Below, one piece after another: positions 19,497 through 26,281 of a stretch of DNA of 43,550 nucleotides (its first letter is position 1; every line of letters starts with the position of its first letter). The DNA is from a virus: IMG/VR virus record IMGVR_UViG_3300032331_002544, positions 1 through 43,550 of that record. One strand, 5' to 3'. The position numbers and the translations under genes were made by a program. The notes below the pieces were generated by a model. The model had not been told where the DNA came from, made no database searches, and saw only the letters and a list, made by a program, of their open reading frames with translations.

Positions 19497-21446
19497 ATGA
19501 CAACTATACATAACAACTCTTTCCTCAGACTTGACACTGACCATTTAGTTTTGGATTTCCCGTATGACCGAGACCTCGTTGAAGACGTCAAACGGATAGA
19601 CGGGGCGAAGTGGGACAAAGTAGCGCGTGTCTGGCGAGCCCCAATGAAAAGCCTTTCTGCTGTTCGTGATTTTGCTTCCTCAAACAAGTTCACCATTGAC
19701 AATGATGTGCTGACATTCTCAATCCCACGGCGTGTGGTTTCTGATACGAAGCGTGGTGTCTACATAGAGGATGAATTTGTCTACCTCGCATTTGACTACG
19801 ACCCTGTGATGGTTCGCTCAGTCAAGCAGGTTGCAGGAATAACTTGGCACCCTAGCTCGAAAGCTTGGCGAGCCCCGTTAACGTCCCTCGAAGACGTGAT
19901 CCTTTGGGCTGAAACCTTCAACCAGAATGTTGATAGCGAAGCCACCCGTCAGGTTGGTCAGATACAAAGTTCTCTATCGGAACTGAGAGATGCTTCCCGT
20001 GCAGTAGATGCGGATCTGGAGATACCGGGACTAGTGGGAACGTTGATGCCGTATCAAAAAGCAGGAGTTGCGTACGCTATTGAGGCACGCAAATGTTTTA
20101 TCGCAGATGAAATGGGTTTGGGCAAAACAGTGCAGGCGATGGCGGCTCTTCACCTGGCCGGCGGCAGCTCGGGAGCCCCGTGTTACCCAGCTGTGGTTTC
20201 TTGCCCAGCGAACCTTGTGTTGAACTGGAAAGCGGAATACAACAGGTTCTTACCTGATGTTCGTGTCGCTGTCGTCAAAGACCGAAAGACTTTTCCTGAG
20301 GAAGGAACATACGATGTGGTTGTCATCGGCTACTCCAATATTACTTCGTGGGAAAAGCGTTTGTCAAATCACAATGCTTACGTGTTTGATGAAAGCCATT
20401 ACTGCAAGACACCAACAGCGCAGAGAACAAAGTCCGCCAAGAAGATTGCCGGCTCAGCCCCGAAAGGCGCGATGATCCTGTGCCTGACTGGAACACCCGT
20501 AACCAACCGACCAGCAGAATACGCATCGCAGTTGGACATACTCGGACAACTAAATAAGTTCGGTGGCTTGTGGGGTTTTTACCGCAGGTATTGTGATGCG
20601 TTCAAAGACAAGTGGGGGCAGTGGCATCTTGAAGGTCATTCTCATCTTGATGAACTCAACGATAAACTTCGTAGCGTCTGCTACATAAGGCGCACAAAAG
20701 ACCAAGTTCTTACCGATTTGCCACCCGTAGTCCACAACCCGTACGTCGTCGACGGGACTCCAGAGCTCGCAGCTGAGTATAAGAAAGCCGAAGACGACAT
20801 CATTGCGTATCTAGTTAATAGAGCAAAAGAGATAGCACTGGAAATGGGGAAGAGTCCTCACTCGGCAGGTGTGGTCGCAAAGATTAGAGCAGAGTCAAAC
20901 GAACACCTCGTGAAACTATCCGTGCTTCGTAGAATCGCCGCTAAAGGCAAGATGCAGGAGGCCCAGGACTGGGTGCAGTCCCGTCTTGACGCTGGGAAGA
21001 AAGTAGTGATTGCGGCTCACCACAGGGACATTGTTGACGAACTGACAAAACGGTTCAATGCGTGCAAGATTCAGGGCGGTATGAAGATTGAGGACGTTGA
21101 AGAAGCAAAGCGCAAGTTCCAAAACGACCCGTCAGCAAATGTGATGGTTCTGAGTATCCAAGCCGCCAAGACAGGACACACACTTACGGCTGCACAAGAC
21201 ATATTGTTCGTTGAACTCCCGTGGTCGCCCGCAGACATTGACCAGACCTATAGCCGTCTACACAGACACGGGCAGAAAGGTTCCGTGACTGCGACTTACA
21301 TGTTGATGAACGGGACTATTGACGAAGCCATCTACAAACTCACAGAGAAAAAGCGCAAAGTAATGAACTCGGCTGTTGACGGCGATGTGTTTGAGGATGA
21401 CGACGCCAGCACCGCACAACTAGTTCTAAGTTTCTTACCTCAATAG
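19497..21446 (+). CDS. SNF2-family helicase, SMARCAL1-like
   Basis: 649 residues from ATG 19497 (a TTG at 19479 is possible). Two N-terminal repeats (about 17-60 and 95-140), each YD..LV..VK.I.G..W....+.WRAP, resemble HARP-type modules of SMARCAL1. The SNF2 core follows: DEMGLGKT (Walker A, about 203), DESH (about 298), LTGTP and the motif VI region TYSRLHRHGQ (about 584). SMARCAL1 proteins anneal RPA-coated strands and remodel stalled forks, so a role in phage replication-fork repair is likely. It includes three AGCCCCG sites, all encoding Ala-Pro. Confidence 0.9.
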   Translation: MTTIHNNSFLRLDTDHLVLDFPYDRDLVEDVKRIDGAKWDKVARVWRAPMKSLSAVRDFASSNKFTIDNDVLTFSIPRRVVSDTKRGVYIEDEFVYLAFDYDPVMVRSVKQVAGITWHPSSKAWRAPLTSLEDVILWAETFNQNVDSEATRQVGQIQSSLSELRDASRAVDADLEIPGLVGTLMPYQKAGVAYAIEARKCFIADEMGLGKTVQAMAALHLAGGSSGAPCYPAVVSCPANLVLNWKAEYNRFLPDVRVAVVKDRKTFPEEGTYDVVVIGYSNITSWEKRLSNHNAYVFDESHYCKTPTAQRTKSAKKIAGSAPKGAMILCLTGTPVTNRPAEYASQLDILGQLNKFGGLWGFYRRYCDAFKDKWGQWHLEGHSHLDELNDKLRSVCYIRRTKDQVLTDLPPVVHNPYVVDGTPELAAEYKKAEDDIIAYLVNRAKEIALEMGKSPHSAGVVAKIRAESNEHLVKLSVLRRIAAKGKMQEAQDWVQSRLDAGKKVVIAAHHRDIVDELTKRFNACKIQGGMKIEDVEEAKRKFQNDPSANVMVLSIQAAKTGHTLTAAQDILFVELPWSPADIDQTYSRLHRHGQKGSVTATYMLMNGTIDEAIYKLTEKKRKVMNSAVDGDVFEDDDASTAQLVLSFLPQ

Positions 21447-21475
21447 TTGCAATTGTTCCCTATAGGGGATATACT
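21447..21475 (+). promoter_or_regulatory. Leaderless promoter for the 21482 gene
   Basis: TTGCAA, 17-bp spacer, TATACT, six bases to ATG. Same geometry as the family but the spacer ends TATAGGGGA. It starts one base after the helicase stop. Confidence 0.85.
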
Positions 21476-21481
21476 GAAATT

Positions 21482-21706
21482 ATGACAACAAGAATCACCC
21501 CAATCAAAGTAGACCTAGAACTTGTACCACTGAACGAACGCAAAGGAATGCCTTGTGCAGTTCTAGTACAGGGAAAAGAAGTGGAAATTTGGTTTCACTC
21601 GCCAACTGGAGACAGTAGCGATAGCCACATCTTCAGAATGCCTTGTCTTTCCGTAGAGCAAGCAGAGGTAATTGCAGAAACCTACAGGCTGGTTTTCTCC
21701 CTCTAA
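21482..21706 (+). CDS. Hypothetical protein
   Basis: 74 residues starting MTTRITPIKV, leaderless. Strand-rich (CAVLVQGKEVEIWFH) with a C-terminal helix (VEQAEVIAETYRLVF). Not recognised. Its TAA overlaps the TAG of the convergent 21703 gene. Confidence 0.7.
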   Translation: MTTRITPIKVDLELVPLNERKGMPCAVLVQGKEVEIWFHSPTGDSSDSHIFRMPCLSVEQAEVIAETYRLVFSL

Positions 21707-21879
21707 GGTTGTCCCAAGGGCTTGGGATGCGCCCCCCGCTCCCAAGTCCTAGGGTCAGAATTCTCGTCCCATTCCTCAATTGGTATAAGCCGATTAGGGT
21801 CTGGTGGCGGTATGTTTCTAACTTTCTTGTCCCCGCTGCACTTGAAGCCCCGTATTCGCTCAGGCTTTTGGTTTGACAT
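21703..21879 (-). CDS. 58-residue hypothetical protein
   Basis: Starts in an ATG within the last codons of the 21860 gene and ends at a stop that overlaps the stop of the rightward gene. Composition is protein-like: FKCSGDKKVRNIPPPDPNRL, then PIEEWDENSDPRTWERG. Polar, Pro-rich and probably unstructured. The coding reading explains why this stretch, which also contains a hairpin-prone GGGAGCGGGGGG region, has no stop for 58 codons. Confidence 0.55.
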   Translation of the reverse strand: MSNQKPERIRGFKCSGDKKVRNIPPPDPNRLIPIEEWDENSDPRTWERGAHPKPLGQP

Positions 21880-22336
21880 TCGCCATTACTTCTTCAACAA
21901 TCAAGCGGGAATACTTTCTGCGTAATCTCCAGATCTTTCCGTTGAGGTCTTGCATTGCTACTGTTTCCCGTGCTTTGCTAGCGATGTCGTCATCATAGAC
22001 GTTGTACTTCTTGAAGAGGATCTCGTCCAAGTCGGGGCTCTCTATCAAGATGTCGGAGATCCAACCAGCACGTTTGTCCATCGTGAGCATCAGTTCACAT
22101 AAACCTTCGTAGCCAAATTCGTGATGAATCTTGTTCACAACCATCTGACAGTAGTGTTTGCGGTAGGTCGCTTCGGCGTCGTTTGCGCCCTCCATGAAGT
22201 TGGCAACAAACTCTGATAGTTGAGCCCGTGTCAGGTCATCCATCTCGTCGTTATCAGGATTGTTTGGATCAAAAAAATCGCTCACAATATCAACCCATTT
22301 CTGAATGCGTTTAGTGCTTTCATTGTCTTGCTCCAT
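21860..22336 (-). CDS. Hypothetical helical protein
   Basis: 158 residues from ATG 22336, 17 nt after the DUF932 stop. Helical with charged stretches (LTRAQLSEFVANFMEGANDA, YEGLCELMLTMDKRAGWISD). One AGCCCCG site. Not recognised; likely co-expressed with the DUF932 gene. Confidence 0.65.
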   Translation of the reverse strand: MEQDNESTKRIQKWVDIVSDFFDPNNPDNDEMDDLTRAQLSEFVANFMEGANDAEATYRKHYCQMVVNKIHHEFGYEGLCELMLTMDKRAGWISDILIESPDLDEILFKKYNVYDDDIASKARETVAMQDLNGKIWRLRRKYSRLIVEEVMANVKPKA

Positions 22337-22353
22337 TATTCCACTCTTTTCTG

Positions 22354-23373
22354 TCAAACCAAGGACAGAATAATCTCCTGCGTTGTCGCCTTCTTGCGAG
22401 TAACCCACGAGTTGTAGTCCATTGATGCGATAGCGCGTTCTTCAGGCTTAGCGTCCCGGTAATGATCCAGGTACTCAACAACGGTGTTGTAAGCAGACCA
22501 GCCGTTGAAACCAAAACCACCAGCATTCTTTTCATTCAAGAACAACGAACGAACGACCGTGTAAATCTCCTCACGATTTTCTTTCTGACGCTGTGACTCT
22601 CCAGTCCGTTCAGGGAATGTTCCTTCAATGATCTTTGTCAGCCGCTGAGAGGATTGCGGGACACTGATTGCCAGAAGAGCTTCAGCATTTGCTTTGAATT
22701 CGCTCGCCCACTCTGTTGACATGTTCAGAACTGTCTGTGCATCCTCAATAGCCGAATCAGCATTACGAGTATGCCGTGCTGTGAACGTGGATCTGGCTGC
22801 CGACAGTCCCGCCATGACCGTGTTCTTGCAGACCGCACGGATTGATGTGTTTGCATAGGTGATTGGGGTGCGACCATCATGCCCGTTTCGTACAAGCATG
22901 TATCGCTCAATCTTGTCGTTGATTCCTGTTGGGTCAATAATCAGACCACCCAAGTCAAGACAGGCAAAGAACTCACGACCTTCGTCAAGAACACCACAGG
23001 TGTCTACGACTGCGTCGCCCTTAGAGGCACCCACTACATCCAGTGCACGGTTAAGGCACTCACGGTTCTGTTGAACCACAAATCGTGTACCTACTGTTGA
23101 TAGTCCGTCAAAGGTTCCATCAGGATTGCATCTCACCGTAGCTCGGGAGTCGGAGATGATGACGGGGCTTCCGTCCGGGTTCCGGATGAAGTTCCCCTTC
23201 GCATCTATTGCTGCAACCGAAGTAAGCGCAACATCGAAGTCTGCTTCTGCTGCAGAAAGCATCGCCTCTGCTGTTTGAAGCCCGACCATCTTCGTTCCGA
23301 GTCTGTGCCAAGGAACCTCGTTGGCGTAAGCCATCTTTGCTTTTCCGCCCTTAATTTCAATTTGGTGTGCCAT
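22354..23373 (-). CDS. DUF932 phage/plasmid-like protein
   Basis: 339 residues. The N-terminus AYANEVPWHRLGTKMVGLQT and the later VGTRFVVQQNRECL, MLVRNGHDGRTPITYANTSI and RAVCKNT segments match the DUF932 / phage-plasmid primase-like protein (TIGR03299-type) family, common on phages and plasmids; activity not established. GAGGAG lies just before the ATG. The promoter upstream has a palindromic operator. Confidence 0.85.
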   Translation of the reverse strand: MAHQIEIKGGKAKMAYANEVPWHRLGTKMVGLQTAEAMLSAAEADFDVALTSVAAIDAKGNFIRNPDGSPVIISDSRATVRCNPDGTFDGLSTVGTRFVVQQNRECLNRALDVVGASKGDAVVDTCGVLDEGREFFACLDLGGLIIDPTGINDKIERYMLVRNGHDGRTPITYANTSIRAVCKNTVMAGLSAARSTFTARHTRNADSAIEDAQTVLNMSTEWASEFKANAEALLAISVPQSSQRLTKIIEGTFPERTGESQRQKENREEIYTVVRSLFLNEKNAGGFGFNGWSAYNTVVEYLDHYRDAKPEERAIASMDYNSWVTRKKATTQEIILSLV

Positions 23374-23386
23374 TGTTTTCTCCTCT

Positions 23387-23422
23387 GTATGGATTTATCT
23401 AAGTCTACAGATAAATCCGTAC
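23387..23422. promoter_or_regulatory. Palindromic operator over the DUF932 promoter
   Basis: GTATGGATTTATCT (23387-23400) and AGATAAATCCGTAC (23409-23422) form an inverted repeat with one G-T mismatch around an 8-bp centre. The centre contains the -10 box, so a bound dimer would block RNA polymerase. Confidence 0.7.
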
Positions 23423-23430
23423 GAGAGCAA
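23402..23430 (-). promoter_or_regulatory. Promoter of the DUF932 gene
   Basis: Leftward TTGCTC (23425-23430), 17-bp spacer, TAGACT (23402-23407). Leader about 25 nt with GAGGAG. Confidence 0.75.
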
Positions 23431-23549
23431 CTGATTCTGGCAGCTAACTCTTGGGCGGGACGATTGGATCGCCTGATCCAATTGGACCGACCGACCGAGC
23501 GCAGCGAGGTGGTAGGCGGGGCTGAAGTCTTCTCCAGGCCCTGAAGGGA

Positions 23550-24275
23550 TTAGTTTTTGTAAACTCGCCAGTTGGCTAGCTTGCCCTTGGAGTTGTCCAT
23601 GATGTACTTAGCCACACGAACGTTACAGGCTGGGTCTTTGAGACCTGCCATACGCCCATTGACCGAGTCATCTCCGCATACAATCTTTGTTACAGAGAAC
23701 CAACTTGAGTTGATTTGTAGCAAGCCCGTGTCGTACGACTTGTCCTTGTTCAGGTGGAACGTCATGTTTCCATTGGCATCCCACTTGGCATTTTGCGCCT
23801 GCGGATTACAACCGCTCTCGCGCCAAGCAATATAAGAGAACACCTCTACTGGCTCAAGCCCAACTTCTTTAAACAACGGAACCCATTGAGGACAGCGCTT
23901 TGATTGGTCGCTAGGAATGTCGTACTGGACATCTCCTGACGCCTTTGGGGCGACAGTCGGAGGGACATTACCCGTAGGCAGGTTCAAGGCTTGAAGCTTT
24001 TCCAGATGCTCCCGCCGCGTGATAGCCCCGTAGTTGCCGTCGACACGTACTGTGCCGATGACTTGCTGGAGTCTTTTCACCCGTGCACTCGTCTCGTTGA
24101 AAGAGTACGTTGCTAACAAAACCGATTTAGGGGTCGTCTCAGCCCTCTCGGAAACCATCGCTACAACCGCAAAGGGTGGAGCAAAGACAAACGCCTCGGC
24201 ATTTGTTTGGACTGGGATAATCGTTCCAGTTCCAAGTGTGACTAAAGATGCTAACCATCCAAAAATGGGTTTCAA
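23550..24275 (-). CDS. Secreted lytic transglycosylase-like protein
   Basis: 241 residues. An N-terminal hydrophobic segment (WLASLVTLGTGTIIPV, ending TNAEA) looks like a signal peptide. A peptidoglycan-binding-like stretch (RLQQVIGTVRVDGNYG, about 68-83) is followed by a lysozyme-like domain from about 130: IAWRESGCNP with the putative catalytic Glu153, and TGLLQINSSW at about 183. Four Cys (128, 156, 200, 217) could form disulfides. TTG start with AGGAG. It probably cuts host cell wall from outside, in lysis or superinfection control. Confidence 0.8.
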   Translation of the reverse strand: MKPIFGWLASLVTLGTGTIIPVQTNAEAFVFAPPFAVVAMVSERAETTPKSVLLATYSFNETSARVKRLQQVIGTVRVDGNYGAITRREHLEKLQALNLPTGNVPPTVAPKASGDVQYDIPSDQSKRCPQWVPLFKEVGLEPVEVFSYIAWRESGCNPQAQNAKWDANGNMTFHLNKDKSYDTGLLQINSSWFSVTKIVCGDDSVNGRMAGLKDPACNVRVAKYIMDNSKGKLANWRVYKN

Positions 24276-24306
24276 TATTCTCTCCTGTGTTTGACGGATA
24301 GGGCAA

Positions 24307-24327
24307 CAGATATTTAGTACTTATCTG
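24307..24327. promoter_or_regulatory. Inverted repeat CAGATA-N9-TATCTG
   Basis: In the leader of the transglycosylase-like gene. The arms share AGATA/TATCT with the DUF932 operator, so both may bind the same repressor. Confidence 0.4.
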
Positions 24328-24422
24328 CCTATGGCATTCACTCGTTATGAGATGTATCTATATTACCAAAAGATTACAACAAGGGCAACTCTTGCCGGCC
24401 CTGCCGGCCTGAAGCCCCGTAT

Positions 24423-24662
24423 TTACGCGGTTTTGTCCTCAAAAATATTTGTAGGAATACCCAAAATAATGAGTCCTTGGACTTCGCTGACATCAGTAAC
24501 CCGTAGTGAAAGGGATTCCCAAATCACTTCCATGATTTCACGTGATGCTTCTTTTTCGTCTTGAGTTGGGACGTCGTCATCAGACCCAAGCTCAACCAGC
24601 ACATCTGCAATGAATTGTTTTACAGCAAGTGTTGCTTCTGCTTTGCTTAATTGCTTAGCCAT
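24423..24662 (-). CDS. Hypothetical acidic protein
   Basis: 79 residues. Helical and acidic (KAEATLAVKQFIADVLVELG, then EKEASREIMEVIWESL). Overlaps the upstream gene by 8 nt. Not recognised. Confidence 0.65.
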   Translation of the reverse strand: MAKQLSKAEATLAVKQFIADVLVELGSDDDVPTQDEKEASREIMEVIWESLSLRVTDVSEVQGLIILGIPTNIFEDKTA

Positions 24663-24840
24663 TGTTCTCCTCTTTCCTGTTTATGAACTCTGCTCGTTCT
24701 AAAGACGTAAGTATATTCTTGTACTCGCTCTTCGACACCGCATCGCAGTCCCGTTGTGCCCGGAGCTGTTTGATTCCATCACGCAATATCTGTAATTGGA
24801 AGTCAGTCAAATTAATTTTGTATTCTCTGCGCTCCGACAT
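24655..24840 (-). CDS. Hypothetical helical protein
   Basis: 61 residues. INLTDFQLQILRDGIKQLRA then YKNILTSLERAEFI: a helical hairpin. The ATG touches a 20-bp inverted repeat that also covers the SSB -35 box. A -10-like TAGGAT lies six bases before the ATG (leaderless). Shared control with SSB is likely. Confidence 0.65.
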   Translation of the reverse strand: MSERREYKINLTDFQLQILRDGIKQLRAQRDCDAVSKSEYKNILTSLERAEFINRKEENNG

Positions 24841-24860
24841 GTTGACATCCTAGCGTCAAC
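24841..24860. promoter_or_regulatory. Inverted repeat GTTGAC-N8-GTCAAC between divergent genes
   Basis: A perfect 6-bp inverted repeat with an 8-bp centre. It contains the SSB -35 box and directly abuts the leftward ATG, so a dimeric repressor could silence both genes. Confidence 0.55.
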
Positions 24861-24869
24861 TGATAGAGT
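24842..24869 (+). promoter_or_regulatory. SSB promoter
   Basis: Consensus TTGACA, 16-bp spacer, TAGAGT. Leader about 27 nt with AGTAGGAG. Confidence 0.75.
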
Positions 24870-24902
24870 GACGGCGTACCCAATTACGAGAGTAGGAGAA
24901 AT

Positions 24903-25349
24903 ATGAATAATTCACCAATTACTATCAGCGGAAACGTTGTTAGAGATCCAGAAATGCTGGTCCTTGGAAATGGATCACAAAAACTGTCATTCGCAGTTGC
25001 TGTGAACCACAGTTACACGGGCAAAGACGGCGAGAAGGTTGAGAATACCTCATTCTTCGATGTGCAAGCATGGCGCTACCTTGCAGAGAACAGTGGAAAT
25101 GTTCTTGAAAAAGGAATGGGCGTGATTGTGACTGGTCGTCTCGAACAGCGCTCATGGAAAGATGAGAAGACTCAAGAGAATCGCTACAAGATTGAACTTG
25201 TTGCCGATGAGATTGGAATTCTCACACGTTCAATCGAATCACTTGAGCGTCGCCGTTCTGCTGCTGGAACACCAGCTGCCGGAGCTCCCGCAGCCCCGAA
25301 ACGCGCAAAGCCATCAGCACCACAAACACCTGCTGACGAACCATTCTGA
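24903..25349 (+). CDS. ssb: Single-stranded DNA-binding protein
   Basis: 148 residues. An OB-fold N-terminal domain (ITISGNVVRDPEMLVLGNGS, FAVAVNHSY, SFFDVQAWRYLAENSGNVLE, VTGRLEQRSWKDE) is followed by an Ala/Pro-rich linker and the acidic tip DEPF, which in bacterial SSBs recruits replication partners. It coats single-stranded DNA at the phage fork. GGAG ribosome site, own promoter and terminator. The linker carries one AGCCCCG. Confidence 0.95.
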   Translation: MNNSPITISGNVVRDPEMLVLGNGSQKLSFAVAVNHSYTGKDGEKVENTSFFDVQAWRYLAENSGNVLEKGMGVIVTGRLEQRSWKDEKTQENRYKIELVADEIGILTRSIESLERRRSAAGTPAAGAPAAPKRAKPSAPQTPADEPF

Positions 25350-25372
25350 TTCGTTAACAATTAGTTAGTTAG

Positions 25373-25416
25373 AAGCCCCCATTAAGTTCAGGCAGAGACC
25401 CGAACATGGGGGCTTT
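25373..25416 (+). terminator. SSB terminator
   Basis: AAGCCCCCAT pairs with ATGGGGGCTT, with an inner TTC/GAA pairing, followed by TTTTGATT. Confidence 0.85.
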
Positions 25417-25489
25417 TGATTATTATGCTCGCTTCGCTCGCACCCTGCGTCCCTCCGGACACGGGGGCCCCGTTATGTTGGATCAATAC

Positions 25490-25906
25490 ATGAGTACAGA
25501 ACACAGAAAATCTCCTAGAAGAAAAATACTAGAGATACGCAAGACTGGCACTTGGGGCAATGTGCAGTACGTTCATATACTCGAATGCGGGCACTCGGAA
25601 ACTAGAGCCCGTGCTGCAACATCAAAAGAACTTGCTTGCGTGATGTGTCTGCGCCTAAAAGCAAAAGAGATTGAGATGACGTCTCTCTCTAAACCATCGA
25701 TCGTTGATGATAGTTATGACACAAACGTAAACATAAAAGAAACTCGTGCACAAATGATTCGTGCAGGTATTGCATCAAGCTTAAAAATATCTCACGAAGC
25801 AATCGATGTTGTCATGCGAGATGTAAATGGAAATTTAGAAATTTCTTCTGTTGTTCTATTTCTTTCTGCAACTGAGGCCTCTAGGATTGCGGGACTCGCG
25901 AAGTGA
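25490..25906 (+). CDS. Hypothetical protein with Cys/His motif
   Basis: 138 residues from ATG 25490 (25475 is an alternative; neither has a good Shine-Dalgarno). ECGHSETRARAATSKELACV followed by MC may form a zinc site. The C-terminal half is helical. Earlier in-frame codons lie in the SSB terminator and are excluded. First gene of the rightward unit with WhiB and primase. Confidence 0.65.
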   Translation: MSTEHRKSPRRKILEIRKTGTWGNVQYVHILECGHSETRARAATSKELACVMCLRLKAKEIEMTSLSKPSIVDDSYDTNVNIKETRAQMIRAGIASSLKISHEAIDVVMRDVNGNLEISSVVLFLSATEASRIAGLAK

Positions 25907-25918
25907 AAGGACCTCTCG

Positions 25919-26281
25919 ATGACCGAAGCAGTATTTCCGCCGGAAGGTGGAGCATGTAAAGGAAAGCCCGTTGAGTGGTGGTTTCCAGTGAAACTAGCAT
26001 CAATGAATAGAGCGCAAGTCGCAGGTCTCAAAGCATCTACAGCCGAGGCAATAAAGATTTGTGATGGTTGTGCCATAAAAGACCCATGCCTTGATTACTC
26101 ACTTGAATGGGAGCCAATGGGTATTTGGGGCGGTTATTCTGAGGGCGAACGACACTACATACGCAAAGAACGAAAGCTAAACTTGATGCGTGACACCCGT
26201 GTGTTGTTCGATGGACAAACAATTCGTCAGATACGTAGAGAAGCCGAACAGCAAAAGAAAATGATGCAGGCGAATGACTAA
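25919..26281 (+). CDS. WhiB-like transcription factor (third)
   Basis: 120 residues. Cluster Cys at 13, 48, 51 and 57, GIWGG at 68-72 and a long basic C-terminal tail (RQIRREAEQQKK). The spacing between the first and second Cys (34) is longer than in the other two copies. AAAGGAC precedes the ATG. It overlaps the primase start by 8 nt, tying this regulator to replication genes. Confidence 0.9.
   Translation: MTEAVFPPEGGACKGKPVEWWFPVKLASMNRAQVAGLKASTAEAIKICDGCAIKDPCLDYSLEWEPMGIWGGYSEGERHYIRKERKLNLMRDTRVLFDGQTIRQIRREAEQQKKMMQAND

Larger units (their letters stand above)
3121..25472. repeat. Dispersed 7-mer AGCCCCG (over 30 copies, both strands)
   Basis: AGCCCCG or its complement CGGGGCT recurs throughout 3.1-25.5 kb, in genes and between them, for example at 3121, 3585, 4082, 5289, 5841, 7448, 8402, 9790, 13179, 14159, 15968, 17806, 19364, 19870, 20173, 20457, 21847, 24024, 24411 and 25290 (+), and 13498, 14231, 15332, 16287, 18130, 18696, 22034, 23163 and 23518 (-). 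None is found in 25.5-43.5 kb, where GCCCCA occurs instead. Chance expectation for a 7-mer on both strands here is about three. Confidence 0.75.

Noticed and set aside
24331-24564. 77-codon rightward frame over the end of the 24423 gene
   Set aside because: Overlaps a better leftward gene by 142 nt, has no ribosome site, and its start lies next to an inverted repeat.
3121-25472. AGCCCCG as a simple effect of GC content
   Set aside because: Neighbouring 7-mers of the same composition are not equally common by eye, and the 25.5-43.5 kb part has GCCCCA but no GCCCCG; a formal count is still needed.
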